DNA of 64,000 nucleotides from Algibacter mikhailovii (lineage in GTDB: Bacteria > Bacteroidota > Bacteroidia > Flavobacteriales > Flavobacteriaceae), in NCBI RefSeq assembly GCF_014651495.1, contig NZ_BMWZ01000007.1, positions 62,001 through 126,000 on the forward strand, in the 5' to 3' direction. The notes under the pieces are model-generated. The model saw nothing but the letters and a program-made list of their open reading frames with translations. It made no database searches and was not told the DNA's origin. Below are positions 9,145 to 18,680 of this stretch, piece by piece. The stretch's first letter is position 1. Each line of letters begins with the position of its first letter. The translations under genes and the position numbers were made by a program.

Positions 9145-10617
9145 ATGTACAGAAAAGCTTTATTATTATCGTTAATAGCTGTCTGTCATTTTCATGCCCA
9201 AAATGGCCTGCCATTTTCTTCAAATAAAAAAGTATATTTAAAAGGGCACTCTGTATTAATAGGAAATAATATAGTGAGTACTCATGCCACTAAGCCTTAT
9301 GATGGCAAGTCTTTCAATGATGTATTGAAATTAAAATATATTGATATCGATGAAGACAAGAGCACTTTCAGTTCTAGTGAAGCAACATTAAAGACCAATC
9401 AAAAAGAGCTAAAAATAGAATATGCTGCATTATATTGGAGTGCTATTTATAAATATGAAAAAGGACGCACATCCACTAAACAACTTAAAGGTAAAAATAA
9501 GCATATTAAACAAACCATTTATGAAGGCTCTGAAAGGCAGTCCACAGATGTCAATACTATATTATTAAAAACACCAAATAGCACTTATACCCCAATTAAC
9601 GGAACCGTTATTTACGATAGTTATAATCACGAAAAATCATTTCCTGACATTAAGCCCTATGTTTGTTATGCTGATGTGACTACAATATTACAAAATGCAG
9701 AACAGGTTCATGGCAATTATACTGTGGCCAATATAAGAGCCACGCAAGGTCAGGTTTCAGGCGGATCAGCAGGTGGTTGGTTGCTTTATGTTATCTATGA
9801 GGATGAACAAAGCAAACCAAAATACTTCACCACATATAACGGATTTGTTGATGTTTTTAAAAAGCCTGTAGAAATCACCTTCGAGGATTTCAAAGCATCA
9901 GAAACTGGCGAAATAAAAACCTCCCTTTTACTTGGCGCTCTTGAAGGCGATCAAAAATTTAAAACCGATTTTTGTTCATTCTTAGACTATAAAAATGAAA
10001 CCTATATTCCGTTATTTAACAAGGCTAGACCTAAACTTAATTTTTTTAACAGCAGTATATCTATGGGGGAAGGTGTTTTTACCGATAGAAAACCTAATAG
10101 CAAAAACACCTTAGGTTTTGATCTGTTAAAAATTCAAATCCCAAATACTAACAATACTATTATTTCAAATAATATGAGGCATGCTCAGGTTAGATTTAAC
10201 TCGAAAGCCGACCGCTTTTATTTGTTTTTCGTAGCCTTTGAAACCGAAATAAATCCAATTTTTTTAGAACCTAAAACCAATACAGAATCTATTCTAGTTA
10301 TTGATAAAAACACCAAACCAGATGTAGACGAAAATCTTCAAAAAATAAAAAATATTAAATCCGCCGCGATTCCATCTATTGAAAAAGGCTATTACCTAGT
10401 AACCAATGTATTTTCATCAAAAAAAAATGCGTCCAATTGGATGAGCAATTTAAAAGAAAAAGGATTTGATTGTAATTCTTATGTTAACCCTAAAAATGAT
10501 TGGACCTATATTTATCTCATACATGATGAGGATCCAAGTATCATCTATGAAAAGCAAAAAGAGCTTTCAAATCTAGATGATTTCGAAGATATCTGGATTT
10601 TGAAAATCAACTTTTAA
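9145..10617 (+). CDS. Secreted protein with C-terminal SPOR-like domain
   Basis: A 490-residue protein with a signal peptide (about residues 1-18, ending CHFHAQ). The region around residues 95-250 (AALYWSAIY, ADVTTILQN, GGSAGGWLLYVIYED) resembles a module at the start of many flavobacterial cell-surface proteins. The last 75 residues (GYYLVTNVFSSKKNASNW to the end) have the spacing of a SPOR domain, which binds denuded peptidoglycan. No type IX sorting domain is seen. It is probably periplasmic or attached to the cell wall. The function is not known. Its stop overlaps the convergent dprA stop. Confidence 0.6.
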   Translation: MYRKALLLSLIAVCHFHAQNGLPFSSNKKVYLKGHSVLIGNNIVSTHATKPYDGKSFNDVLKLKYIDIDEDKSTFSSSEATLKTNQKELKIEYAALYWSAIYKYEKGRTSTKQLKGKNKHIKQTIYEGSERQSTDVNTILLKTPNSTYTPINGTVIYDSYNHEKSFPDIKPYVCYADVTTILQNAEQVHGNYTVANIRATQGQVSGGSAGGWLLYVIYEDEQSKPKYFTTYNGFVDVFKKPVEITFEDFKASETGEIKTSLLLGALEGDQKFKTDFCSFLDYKNETYIPLFNKARPKLNFFNSSISMGEGVFTDRKPNSKNTLGFDLLKIQIPNTNNTIISNNMRHAQVRFNSKADRFYLFFVAFETEINPIFLEPKTNTESILVIDKNTKPDVDENLQKIKNIKSAAIPSIEKGYYLVTNVFSSKKNASNWMSNLKEKGFDCNSYVNPKNDWTYIYLIHDEDPSIIYEKQKELSNLDDFEDIWILKINF

Positions 10618-11717
10618 ATGGCCTCAAACAATTTACCCGGTAAGGGCCTAATCACACCTTTCAGCTCCATAGTGAGAAGCATACTAGCAACTTTATAAAT
10701 AGGCAAAGCACAAGTAATGGCAATGACATCGAGTTGCTTTTTGTTTTCAGTTTTTAGGTAGTTATAAACTAATTTTTCATCAGCGTCTAGTTCCACAAAA
10801 AGTTGCTTCTGAATTGCTGGTTTTATATCATCCTCTAACTGCCAATTCAACAAATAAGGAATATCAAATGGCGTTGTAATCATATGAGCTTTTTGCTGTT
10901 TTATGAGATTATTACAACCTATGCTTTGACTATCCGTAGGCCTTCCGGGAACTGCAAAGACATCACGATTATACGAATTAGCAATATCAGCAGTAACTAA
11001 ACTCCCTCCTTTTTCAGCAGATTCAATAACAATGGTTGCTTCGCTTAAACCTGCAATAATTCTATTTCGTTTTAAAAAATTGTTTTTATCAAAAGTATCG
11101 GTACTCCAAAAATCAGAGAAAAACCCACCATTTTTCTCCATATCAACCATATATTTCTTGTGAACTTTCGGGTATATTTGATTTAATCCATGTGCTAAAC
11201 AAGCCACGGTTTGTAAATTATGCTTCATGGCTGCTCTATGTGCGGTGATATCAGTTCCATAGGCAAAACCAGATACAATTACCGGGTTATATGGGGCCAA
11301 ATTTTCCACTAATTTTTCACAAAAAGCAATGCCATTATTGGTTATTTTACGGGTACCTACAATACTCATGATATGTTGTTGTTTTAGGTCAATAGCCCCT
11401 GACTGAAACAGTAATATGGGGCCGTCAATGCAGTGTTTTAACTTTTCGGGATAATTTTCCTCTTGAAAGTAAGAGACTTCTAGACTATTTCTTCTGATAA
11501 ATTCAATTTCTTTTTCAGCCTCTTTGAGATGATTCTTATTATACAATTCACTTAAAATATATTGGCCAATACCGGTAATTTTAAGCAATTTTTGTTTCTT
11601 TTCTTTAATAACAGCTTCAGCAGATCCACAATGTGCAATCATTTTTTTTGCCGTTACACCCCCAATATTAGGCACATGCTGTAAGGCTAATGTATAAAGT
11701 AAATCATTTTCGCTCAT
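10614..11717 (-). CDS. dprA: DNA-processing protein DprA
   Basis: A 367-residue DprA/Smf protein. Residues about 1-60 carry a helix-hairpin-helix region. The Rossmann-like core (about 80-290) has SIVGTRKITNNG, VSGFAYGTDITAHRAAM and GSLVTADIANS followed by VFAVPGRPTDSQSIGCNNLI. The last 60 residues form a winged helix. DprA loads RecA onto incoming single-stranded DNA during natural transformation. The stop codon shares the palindrome TTAA with the convergent gene's stop. Confidence 0.95.
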   Translation of the reverse strand: MSENDLLYTLALQHVPNIGGVTAKKMIAHCGSAEAVIKEKKQKLLKITGIGQYILSELYNKNHLKEAEKEIEFIRRNSLEVSYFQEENYPEKLKHCIDGPILLFQSGAIDLKQQHIMSIVGTRKITNNGIAFCEKLVENLAPYNPVIVSGFAYGTDITAHRAAMKHNLQTVACLAHGLNQIYPKVHKKYMVDMEKNGGFFSDFWSTDTFDKNNFLKRNRIIAGLSEATIVIESAEKGGSLVTADIANSYNRDVFAVPGRPTDSQSIGCNNLIKQQKAHMITTPFDIPYLLNWQLEDDIKPAIQKQLFVELDADEKLVYNYLKTENKKQLDVIAITCALPIYKVASMLLTMELKGVIRPLPGKLFEAI

Positions 11718-11809
11718 GGTATCCTATTGATTACTAAAGCACAAGTAAAGAAATTTTTACACTGTTAATAAATTCTTTCGTCGAAATTTTTAATAAAAGT
11801 ATAATTTTT

Positions 11810-11817
11810 TAACTTTG
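11810..11817 (+). promoter_or_regulatory. -7 promoter box for the HU/SPOR gene
   Basis: TAACTTTG fits TAnnTTTG exactly and ends only five bases before the ATG at 11823. The transcript would therefore start at or within a few bases of the start codon. Confidence 0.55.
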
Positions 11818-11822
11818 ATCTT

Positions 11823-12755
11823 ATGCAACTAGAAACCTACATAAGCGATTTACTATATAGATATGAGTGTGTCACCGTTCCTGAATTTGGTTCGTTTTTA
11901 ACACAATCTGTATCTGCCACTATTGATGAAGAGTCAAATACCTTTTATGCACCTAAAAAAGTGCTCTCTTTTAATGAACAAATTCAGCAAAATGATGGTT
12001 TATTAGCCCATTATATTGCCGATGTGGAAAAGATCCCTTTTGAAGATGCCAATAAAAAAATAGCAAGACGGGTTAAGTTATTGAAATCATATTTAACACA
12101 AGGAGAAACCCTTACTTTTAAGCATATTGGAGAGGTTGTTTTGAATAACGAAGGTAAAATTCTATTTGAGCCCGAGTATCATTTGAATTATTTAACTGAT
12201 GCTTTTGGTTTGTCTCAGTTTGTAAGCCCTGAGGTAACACGGGAGAAACTCAAGAAAGAAGCTGAAAACATTGAACGTGTTATTCCTATTGCTTTAACTC
12301 CTGAAAAACGTAAGGCTAAACCTTATTTAAAATATGCGGCTGTAGCTCTAATTGCCCTTACACTTGGTGGTTTTGGTGCATCTAAATTTTATGTAAATCA
12401 AATTGAAACACATAATCAATTAGCACAAGAAGAAGCTACAAAATTACTTGATACTAAAATACAGGAAGCCACTTTTAATCTAAATCCGCTTCCAGCTATC
12501 ACCTTAAACCTTACCAAACAATCAGGGAACTATCATGTTGTTGCTGGTGCGTTTAGAGTTGAAGAAAACTCGGTTAAAAAAGTTGAACAACTTAGGGCCT
12601 TAGGATATAAAGCTAGAAATATTGGCATGAATAATTCGGGCTTATATGAAGTTGTTTATGGTAGCTATGAAACTGGTAAAGAAGCCTTAAAAGCCATTCG
12701 CGTTATTAGAAAAACGCATAATAATGATGCTTGGATAAAGGTAGACAACCTTTAA
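11823..12755 (+). CDS. HU-CCDC81/SPOR domain envelope protein
   Basis: A 310-residue protein. Residues about 1-135 form tandem HU-like (bacterial CCDC81) folds, including YECVTVPEFGSFL and LTFKHIGEVVL. A single transmembrane helix follows at about 170-195 (YLKYAAVALIALTLGGFGAS). Residues about 235-310 form a SPOR domain (NYHVVAGAFRVEENSVKKV; GLYEVVYGSY). The layout places the HU part in the cytoplasm and the peptidoglycan-binding SPOR domain in the periplasm, so the protein may link nucleoid or cytoskeleton to the cell wall. That role is inferred. It has its own promoter, divergent from dprA. Confidence 0.85.
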   Translation: MQLETYISDLLYRYECVTVPEFGSFLTQSVSATIDEESNTFYAPKKVLSFNEQIQQNDGLLAHYIADVEKIPFEDANKKIARRVKLLKSYLTQGETLTFKHIGEVVLNNEGKILFEPEYHLNYLTDAFGLSQFVSPEVTREKLKKEAENIERVIPIALTPEKRKAKPYLKYAAVALIALTLGGFGASKFYVNQIETHNQLAQEEATKLLDTKIQEATFNLNPLPAITLNLTKQSGNYHVVAGAFRVEENSVKKVEQLRALGYKARNIGMNNSGLYEVVYGSYETGKEALKAIRVIRKTHNNDAWIKVDNL

Positions 12756-12904
12756 GACCTAGTAGTTAGGTAAAATACCTTATACTTTTTAACCTTATAC
12801 TTCTCATTAGGAAGCCTGTTTTAGTTCCTTAATTTGCCTATAAACTCATAGGACAATACCCTAATATTTATCACTTCATTTTCGTCTTACATAAATATTC
12901 GTTT

Positions 12905-12912
12905 TACCTTTG
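12905..12912 (+). promoter_or_regulatory. -7 promoter box for the thioesterase gene
   Basis: TACCTTTG fits TAnnTTTG exactly. It contains the TTG at 12910 that could be mistaken for a start codon, which supports the ATG at 12928 as the true start. A TTTCG element at 12880-12884, 20 bp upstream, may be the -33 box. Confidence 0.6.
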
Positions 12913-12927
12913 CCAAAAAAACGTGTA

Positions 12928-13437
12928 ATGAAGGCAAAGACCCCAGAACAATCAAAAACAATAATGACTGATTTGGTTTTACCTAGTGAAACCAATCCTC
13001 TAAATAATTTATTTGGTGGCGAGTTGTTGGCTCGTATGGATCGTGCAGCCAGCATTTCTGCAAGACGACACTCAAGACGTATTGTGGTAACTGCTTCTGT
13101 AAATCATGTGGCCTTTAACAGGGCTGTACCTTTAGGTAGCGTAGTTACCGTTGAAGCTAAAGTGTCTCGGGCATTTAAAACCTCAATGGAAGTATATATT
13201 GATGTGTGGACCGAAGATCGAGAATCTGGTGAGCGTACCAAAGCTAATGAAGCTATTTATACTTTTGTTGCCGTAGATGAAACTGGAAGACCTATAACGG
13301 TTCCTGAAGTCATCCCTGAATCGGCGCTTGAACAAGACCGCTATGATGCTGCTCTGCGAAGAAAACAACTGAGTCTCTTACTTGCGGGTAAAATAAAACC
13401 TTCTGATGCTACCGAATTGAAAGCATTGTTTTATTAA
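12928..13437 (+). CDS. Acyl-CoA thioesterase, hotdog fold
   Basis: A 169-residue YciA/BFIT-type hotdog protein. Residues about 20-60 contain NNLFGGELLARMDRAA and residues about 60-75 VTASVNHVAFNR, the conserved hotdog helix and active-site region. It should hydrolyse acyl-CoA to free acid and CoA in the cytoplasm. I start it at ATG 12928; the upstream in-frame TTG at 12910 lies inside a promoter box. The chain-length preference cannot be judged. Confidence 0.9.
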   Translation: MKAKTPEQSKTIMTDLVLPSETNPLNNLFGGELLARMDRAASISARRHSRRIVVTASVNHVAFNRAVPLGSVVTVEAKVSRAFKTSMEVYIDVWTEDRESGERTKANEAIYTFVAVDETGRPITVPEVIPESALEQDRYDAALRRKQLSLLLAGKIKPSDATELKALFY

Positions 13438-13502
13438 TTTCCAAGGAGGGTACTTTGTATTTAGAATTTCAAAGGATCATAATAAGATTCAAATAAAAAG
13501 AA

Positions 13503-14732
13503 CTACATCTTATAAATCCAACTTTCTGGGTTTTCTGTTGAAAATCCTTTAGAGATGGTAAAACTCAAGATGGTTTCTCCATTACTAGGATTGGTAAACA
13601 CCTCGCCAATCTCTTGCTTAGTAGTTACCTTTTCTCCTTTCTTAACATACACTGATGTTAGGTTTTTATAAATAGTCAAATAATTCCCGTGGCGAATCAT
13701 AACAATAGGATTCACATTTTTAAGCTTTAATATTTCACTAACCTCTCCATTAAAAACGGCTCTTGCCTTTGCACCTTTAGAGGTGGCAATCCGCACACCG
13801 TTACTTTTAATGGTTAATGATCTATTAATAGGATGTCTTTGTGTACCATAACCAAGTCTTACTACGCCACGTTCTACAGGCCAAGGTAACTTTCCCTTGT
13901 TAGCAATAAAATTTGATGCTAATACCTTCTCCTCAGCAGTAAGTGCAAAACTTGTGGAATTTGCTTTTTTGCCCGCCTTAGCATTTGACTTTGCAATTGC
14001 AGCCCTAATTATTTTATCAATTTCTCGATCAATTCTAGCAGCTTCTCTTTGTTTTTGTTTGATTTGCGCTGCGTACAATGATAAGTTCTTTTTAATTGAT
14101 GTCATCAATTCTCGGTGCTGTGCTCGCTCTTTTTCTAAAGACTTTTGCACCTCCCTATTTTCAGCTATCAGTGTTCGTTTACTCTCTTGCTGTTTCAATA
14201 GCTTAATATTCGTTTCCTGTAATTCAGTGGTTTTACTCTTAATAATATCTCCTTGTTTTTTCTTATAGTCTGAATACTGCTTGATATATTGCAGGCGCTT
14301 ATAGGCTTGTTTAAAATCATTAGAGGACAACAAAAACATAATCCTGCTTTGCTGATTTTTACTTTTATAAGACTTCACTATCATCGCTGCATAATCGGCC
14401 TTAAGCTGCTTTAATTCGTCTCTTAAACTCGTTATGTGCTTTTGATTTGTATTAATTTCTCTTGTTAATAAATTTGCCTGCTGATTTGTTACTTTAATTA
14501 AATTTGATAGCACACTTATTTTATAATTAAAATCTTCAATTAAAGACAATTCAGACCGCTCCTTAGATTTATTTTCGGTACGTAGCGCGTTGATTTTTTG
14601 AATTTCTCTACGCAATTCTTGGCGTCTAGATTCTAACTGTTTTTGCTTATTGTTTTGCGCTACAACCATAGTGCTAGAAAACAAAAACAGCAGTAAAAAA
14701 CAGAATTTATATGCGGACTTTATAGATATCAT
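13503..14732 (-). CDS. EnvC-like murein hydrolase activator, degenerate M23 domain
   Basis: A 409-residue protein with a signal peptide (residues 1-25, ending TMVVAQ), a long coiled coil (about 28-240) and a C-terminal LytM/M23 domain (about 285-409). The metal ligands of active M23 peptidases are missing: the usual HxGxD position reads KSNGVRI and the second HxH reads YKN, although RHGNYLTIY is kept. This is the EnvC condition, in which the domain activates amidases rather than cutting itself. It is the last gene of the envelope operon and overlaps the DUF4292 gene by four bases (ATGA). Confidence 0.88.
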   Translation of the reverse strand: MISIKSAYKFCFLLLFLFSSTMVVAQNNKQKQLESRRQELRREIQKINALRTENKSKERSELSLIEDFNYKISVLSNLIKVTNQQANLLTREINTNQKHITSLRDELKQLKADYAAMIVKSYKSKNQQSRIMFLLSSNDFKQAYKRLQYIKQYSDYKKKQGDIIKSKTTELQETNIKLLKQQESKRTLIAENREVQKSLEKERAQHRELMTSIKKNLSLYAAQIKQKQREAARIDREIDKIIRAAIAKSNAKAGKKANSTSFALTAEEKVLASNFIANKGKLPWPVERGVVRLGYGTQRHPINRSLTIKSNGVRIATSKGAKARAVFNGEVSEILKLKNVNPIVMIRHGNYLTIYKNLTSVYVKKGEKVTTKQEIGEVFTNPSNGETILSFTISKGFSTENPESWIYKM

Positions 14733-15499
14733 TCAAGTTGTATTTTTTTAAAACCTGAAGGTATTTTAAACGGAAAACGTAGCTGATCATTGAAAGCAAG
14801 ATTTTTATACTCCAATTTAATCACTATTTCTTCATTGCCTTCAACAGCTATCACTTTTATTTGTTCTGGCATGATGTATTTATCAACCTCCTGGTAAACC
14901 AAATAATCTATTTGTAAATGTCTAAATTCTTTAGCTTGCGAAATTTGTTGAGATTTCACCTTAAAATTGGTAGGGTATAACAGGAAAAATATTTCGAATA
15001 ATTCTTGTTGGTCTTTGGGCTGAACAATGTATGATTCATCATCTACAGATGAGGTGTAATCACTAGATTTCAATGTATACAAAGTCTCTCCAAATAGCAA
15101 ATTTTGAACCTTCTGAAAATCCAATTCAGTCCCTAATAAATCACTCAGGTATTGGAAATCACCATCAAAATAGGTATTGTCTAGCTTATTATAAAAACGC
15201 ACCTTTTCAGGGGTTACCATAGCCCTGATAACCGAAAATGAAGCATTTATCCATAATACTTTATCTTTTTCGGCTCTAAAACTAACGGCATGCGTTTGCG
15301 ACTTCCCCTTTTCTTCAACAGTTATTTTGAGCTTGGCTTGTAGGGTCTTGAATTCAGCAGCTTGTTTTGCATTTTCCTTTATGAGTTGTTTTGTAGACAA
15401 ATTAAAATTCTCATTGCCAACAGCCACAGACTTAGTTGATTTACATCCAAAACTCAACAGTAAAACAGTGCTAATAATTACATATACGTATTTCCCCAT
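14729..15499 (-). CDS. DUF4292 family lipoprotein
   Basis: A 256-residue lipoprotein with a signal peptide ending in LLSFGC (Cys19). The body is beta-rich, with FKTLQAKLKITVEEKG and the DKVLWINASFSVIRAMVTPEKV segment typical of DUF4292, a family with a LolA/LolB-like look. A role in outer-membrane lipoprotein or lipid handling is plausible but unproven. It sits between a TPR protein and EnvC: its ATG overlaps the TPR stop by one base (TAATG) and its end overlaps envC by four bases. Confidence 0.82.
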   Translation of the reverse strand: MGKYVYVIISTVLLLSFGCKSTKSVAVGNENFNLSTKQLIKENAKQAAEFKTLQAKLKITVEEKGKSQTHAVSFRAEKDKVLWINASFSVIRAMVTPEKVRFYNKLDNTYFDGDFQYLSDLLGTELDFQKVQNLLFGETLYTLKSSDYTSSVDDESYIVQPKDQQELFEIFFLLYPTNFKVKSQQISQAKEFRHLQIDYLVYQEVDKYIMPEQIKVIAVEGNEEIVIKLEYKNLAFNDQLRFPFKIPSGFKKIQLE

Positions 15500-16863
15500 T
15501 AATTTGTAGATTGTATTTGTTTTGCTTTATCACTAAACGCTTTTGCTTTTACAGTATTGTTTAACGACCCATATGCTTTACTCATTTGCTTATAAAAATC
15601 AGCTTCCATATGAACATCGTCAATAATGTAATCTAAACCTATTTCTAGAGCATCTAGAGCGTTCTGAGGTTTATTTAGCGCATTATTAGAAACCCCATTG
15701 ATTAAATAAAATATGGGCTGTGATGGATAATTTTCAAGAGCGCCATTACTGACCTTTTCGGCAATATCATATTTTTCAAAGTCGATATAAAGCAAAAGTA
15801 TATTATTTAAAACACTAAAGTTATTAGGCTCCAATTTCAAGGCTTCTTCAAAATAATTTAAAGCCTTAACCTTATCTCCTTTAGCTAGATAATACTGACC
15901 TAACTCAATGACCGTCTTACTATCGTTTGTATTACTAGCCATTGCTGTGGCTTCAACCAAATCTCCCTCATACTCGGGATGCTCTCCAACAAAATTCACA
16001 AAGTCAGTGAGTACTTTAAGCTTGGCTTCAGACTTAATTTCTGGGCTTTTCACTACAATTTTCATAGACTCTATAGCTTTATCAATCTCATTATCATCTA
16101 AATAAAATTTATATAAGGCTAAATGAACCATTTGTGAATCCGGATTTATTTTTAAAAGGGCCTGCGCTGTTTCAAAGGCTTTTTCCTTTTCGTTATTTTC
16201 ACTATAACGGAAAATAAGGGCTAAATAATTAGCCTCTTTTTCAGGATTGCTTTCAACGCGATCTTGTAAATTTTTAATTTGATCGTCTTTCCTTCCTGTC
16301 GCTTCGTAAATTCGGTTTCGCAAAATATCGCGACTCACTGAAACACCATATTCAGCATCCATTTCATCCAATATTAAAAGTGCAGCATCATACTGTTCTG
16401 TTCGCACATAAAGGGCAGCTAAATCCTCCTTATAATCCGGATGATATTCTACGAGTTGTTTTACTGTTTGAAGTGCTTTTTCATGTTCATTTTGGGACGC
16501 ATAAAAACCATAAAGCTCATCAAGAAACCATTCATTATCAGGGTCTTTTTCAACGGCCTTTTTTAACGCCTCTTCAGCGGATGAATAATTATTTAGGCTG
16601 TTATAACATTTTCCTAATTCAAAATATAAAACCGGGATAGACTGGTCTAAAGCAATACATTTTAAAAATGCTTCAGCCGCTTTATCATAGTTTTCAATGC
16701 CTTTCTGTTTTAATCCCTCATAAAAAAGTTCTTGAAACTCATCTGCATTATCACCTAAATCATCATCTGGTGTTTTATTAAAATCAACTTGAGCATAATT
16801 CAAGTGCGGCATTAATAAAATCCCGAGGAACAAAACTAATATATAAAACTCCTTTTTAATCAT
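15499..16863 (-). CDS. Tetratricopeptide repeat protein, exported
   Basis: I start at the ATG at 16863, giving 454 residues that open with MIKKEFYILVLFLGILLMPHLNYAQ, a clear signal peptide; an in-frame ATG nine codons upstream would bury the signal and overlap the previous gene by 35 bp. The mature part consists of about ten TPR units (for example AAEAFLKCIALDQSIPVLYF, AEEALKKAVEKDPDNEWF). It is a periplasmic or outer-membrane scaffold conserved beside DUF4292 and EnvC proteins in Flavobacteriia. Partners are not known. Confidence 0.85.
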   Translation of the reverse strand: MIKKEFYILVLFLGILLMPHLNYAQVDFNKTPDDDLGDNADEFQELFYEGLKQKGIENYDKAAEAFLKCIALDQSIPVLYFELGKCYNSLNNYSSAEEALKKAVEKDPDNEWFLDELYGFYASQNEHEKALQTVKQLVEYHPDYKEDLAALYVRTEQYDAALLILDEMDAEYGVSVSRDILRNRIYEATGRKDDQIKNLQDRVESNPEKEANYLALIFRYSENNEKEKAFETAQALLKINPDSQMVHLALYKFYLDDNEIDKAIESMKIVVKSPEIKSEAKLKVLTDFVNFVGEHPEYEGDLVEATAMASNTNDSKTVIELGQYYLAKGDKVKALNYFEEALKLEPNNFSVLNNILLLYIDFEKYDIAEKVSNGALENYPSQPIFYLINGVSNNALNKPQNALDALEIGLDYIIDDVHMEADFYKQMSKAYGSLNNTVKAKAFSDKAKQIQSTN

Positions 16864-17173
16864 ATAATTTATCGGCAAGTAAATCTTCAACTACTTCAAA
16901 TTTATGCAAAATCTCTATTTTACTGCAAGATTTACGCATTAGACCTCTAAATTTATCAGCCTGTTCTTTAGGAAGGTTTCCTCCAGAGTTATCAAATTGA
17001 TCTTTACTTGGCCATTGCGCATAAGCAATATATTCTAAGGTGTCTTCTTTATGCAAGCGTGACCCTAAACTTCCTTCATGCTTATAAATTAATGCAGTTA
17101 ACCCCTTCCACCCTTTAAGAAAGCTCTCTTCCTGCTGGGGCTTCACTTGAAATGAATAAAGAACAACGTACAT
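16856..17173 (-). CDS. Antibiotic biosynthesis monooxygenase (ABM) domain protein
   Basis: A 105-residue single-domain protein of the dimeric alpha+beta barrel type. It opens with MYVVLYSFQVKPQQEESFLKG-like sequence and has the EYIAYAQWPSKDQFD strand-helix typical of ABM proteins. Small ABM proteins range from monooxygenases to stress proteins with no known substrate, so no reaction is assigned. It lies 17 bp after the nucleotidyltransferase gene and overlaps the TPR gene start by eight bases. Confidence 0.8.
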   Translation of the reverse strand: MYVVLYSFQVKPQQEESFLKGWKGLTALIYKHEGSLGSRLHKEDTLEYIAYAQWPSKDQFDNSGGNLPKEQADKFRGLMRKSCSKIEILHKFEVVEDLLADKLYD

Positions 17174-17190
17174 AATTTAATGCGCTATTT

Positions 17191-18210
17191 TTATTCTAAA
17201 ACAGAATAATCACCAATACTAATACTGGTAAATTCACCATTATACTTCACGTAATTACCAATCATAGCATTATTTAAATTGGCATTCCTGATTTCAGTAT
17301 TTGTTTGAATTAAACTATTCTCAATAGTCGAATTTTCAATAACCGAATCATTTCCTATGGATACAAAAGGTCCAACCGTTGAATTTTTCAACACGACGTT
17401 TTCACCAATAAAACAAGGCTCGATGATATTTGAATTTTCTAGTATAGCCGAAGAAGCAACAAGCTGTTCTTCACCATCTGACTTTAAAAAACCTAACATG
17501 CGTTGATTAGTTTCAATGGTAATGGCTTTATTTCCACAATCCATCCACTCATCAACAGTTCCTGTTTTGAACACCCTACCGTCTGCCATCATTCGCTTGA
17601 TACCATCGTTTATTTGGTATTCCCCACCATTCATTATATTCTCATCTAATATCTCTTGCAGCTTTGCTTTCAAAACGCCAACATCTTTAAAATAATAGAT
17701 TCCTATCACTGCTTGGTCAGACACAAAGGTTTCAGGTTTTTCAACAAGTTCAACAATCTCTTCGTTTGTGTTTAGTTTTACAACACCATAAGCTTCTGGA
17801 TTATCTACTTGCTTCGTCCAAATAACACTATCAGCCTCTGGGTCTAAATCAAATTCAGCTCTAATCAAAGTATCGGCATAAGCAATTACTGCAGGACCGG
17901 ATAAAGAAGGTTTTGCACACATGATAGCATGACCTGTGCCTAAAGGTTTATCTTGTCGGTAAATGGATGCTTTGGCACCTAAACTTGTTGCTAACGTTTT
18001 AAGACTTTCTACAACATCATCACCAAACCAAGCGGGGTCTCCCAAAACAAAAGCTATCTCATCAATAGGTTGTTTTAAAACTTTGGCAATATCCTTAACC
18101 AATCTGTGAACAATAGGTTGGCCAGCCACAGGTATTAAAGGTTTAGGTACTGTTAAGCTGTGAGGACGTAATCTTGAACCGCGTCCAGCCATTGGGACAA
18201 TAATTTTCAT
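17191..18210 (-). CDS. Sugar-phosphate nucleotidyltransferase
   Basis: A 339-residue NDP-sugar pyrophosphorylase. The N-terminal signature is GRGSRLRPHSLTVPKPL (residues 9-25); GTGHAIMCAKP and VVELVEKPE-type motifs follow. Residues about 250-339 form a left-handed beta helix of hexapeptide repeats (SAILENSNIIEPCFIGENV, STVGPFVSIGN). It joins NTP and a sugar 1-phosphate to give an activated sugar for envelope polymers. Glucose-1-phosphate is a likely substrate by similarity to RmlA/GlmU-like proteins, but not certain. It is in the operon with dut and a flippase. Confidence 0.88.
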   Translation of the reverse strand: MKIIVPMAGRGSRLRPHSLTVPKPLIPVAGQPIVHRLVKDIAKVLKQPIDEIAFVLGDPAWFGDDVVESLKTLATSLGAKASIYRQDKPLGTGHAIMCAKPSLSGPAVIAYADTLIRAEFDLDPEADSVIWTKQVDNPEAYGVVKLNTNEEIVELVEKPETFVSDQAVIGIYYFKDVGVLKAKLQEILDENIMNGGEYQINDGIKRMMADGRVFKTGTVDEWMDCGNKAITIETNQRMLGFLKSDGEEQLVASSAILENSNIIEPCFIGENVVLKNSTVGPFVSIGNDSVIENSTIENSLIQTNTEIRNANLNNAMIGNYVKYNGEFTSISIGDYSVLE

Positions 18211-18245
18211 TTTTCTACTGTTTAGTTTTATTAATAGCTATTTTA

Positions 18246-18680
18246 TTATTTGACTCCAGTACTACCAAAACCACCTTCACCTCTATCGGTTTCAGAGAGT
18301 TTTACTACTTGCTCCCATTCTGCTCTTTCATGCTTGGCAATAACCAATTGAGCAATACGTTCGCCGTTTTGTATAGTGAAATTTTCATTCGATAGGTTAA
18401 CTAAAATAACACCAATTTCTCCTCGGTAATCCGCATCAATTGTTCCTGGTGCATTGAGTACTGTAACCCCTTTTTTTGCCGCTAATCCACTCCTAGGCCT
18501 TACCTGGGCTTCAATACCAACAGGAAGTTCTATATACAAACCTGTGCCAACAATACTTCGTTCTAAAGGTTTTAAAATTCTATCTTCTGATAAGCTAGCG
18601 CGTAAATCCATCCCCGCAGACGCTACGGTTTCATAATGTGGTAAGTCGTGATTGGATTTGTTTATGATTTTGATTTTCAT
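18246..18680 (-). CDS. dut: dUTP diphosphatase
   Basis: A 144-residue trimeric dUTPase with all five motifs: AGMDLRA (22-28), [11 protein letters not shown] (61-71), [13 protein letters not shown] (79-91), [10 protein letters not shown] (105-114) and [10 protein letters not shown] (133-142). It converts dUTP to dUMP. Its ATG overlaps the flippase stop (ATGA), so it is translated from the envelope operon. Confidence 0.97.
   Translation of the reverse strand: MKIKIINKSNHDLPHYETVASAGMDLRASLSEDRILKPLERSIVGTGLYIELPVGIEAQVRPRSGLAAKKGVTVLNAPGTIDADYRGEIGVILVNLSNENFTIQNGERIAQLVIAKHERAEWEQVVKLSETDRGEGGFGSTGVK

Noticed and set aside
12910-12927. TTG start giving six more residues on the thioesterase
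   Set aside because: The TTG is part of an exact -7 promoter box (TACCTTTG at 12905-12912), so it is unlikely to be transcribed; ATG 12928 is used.
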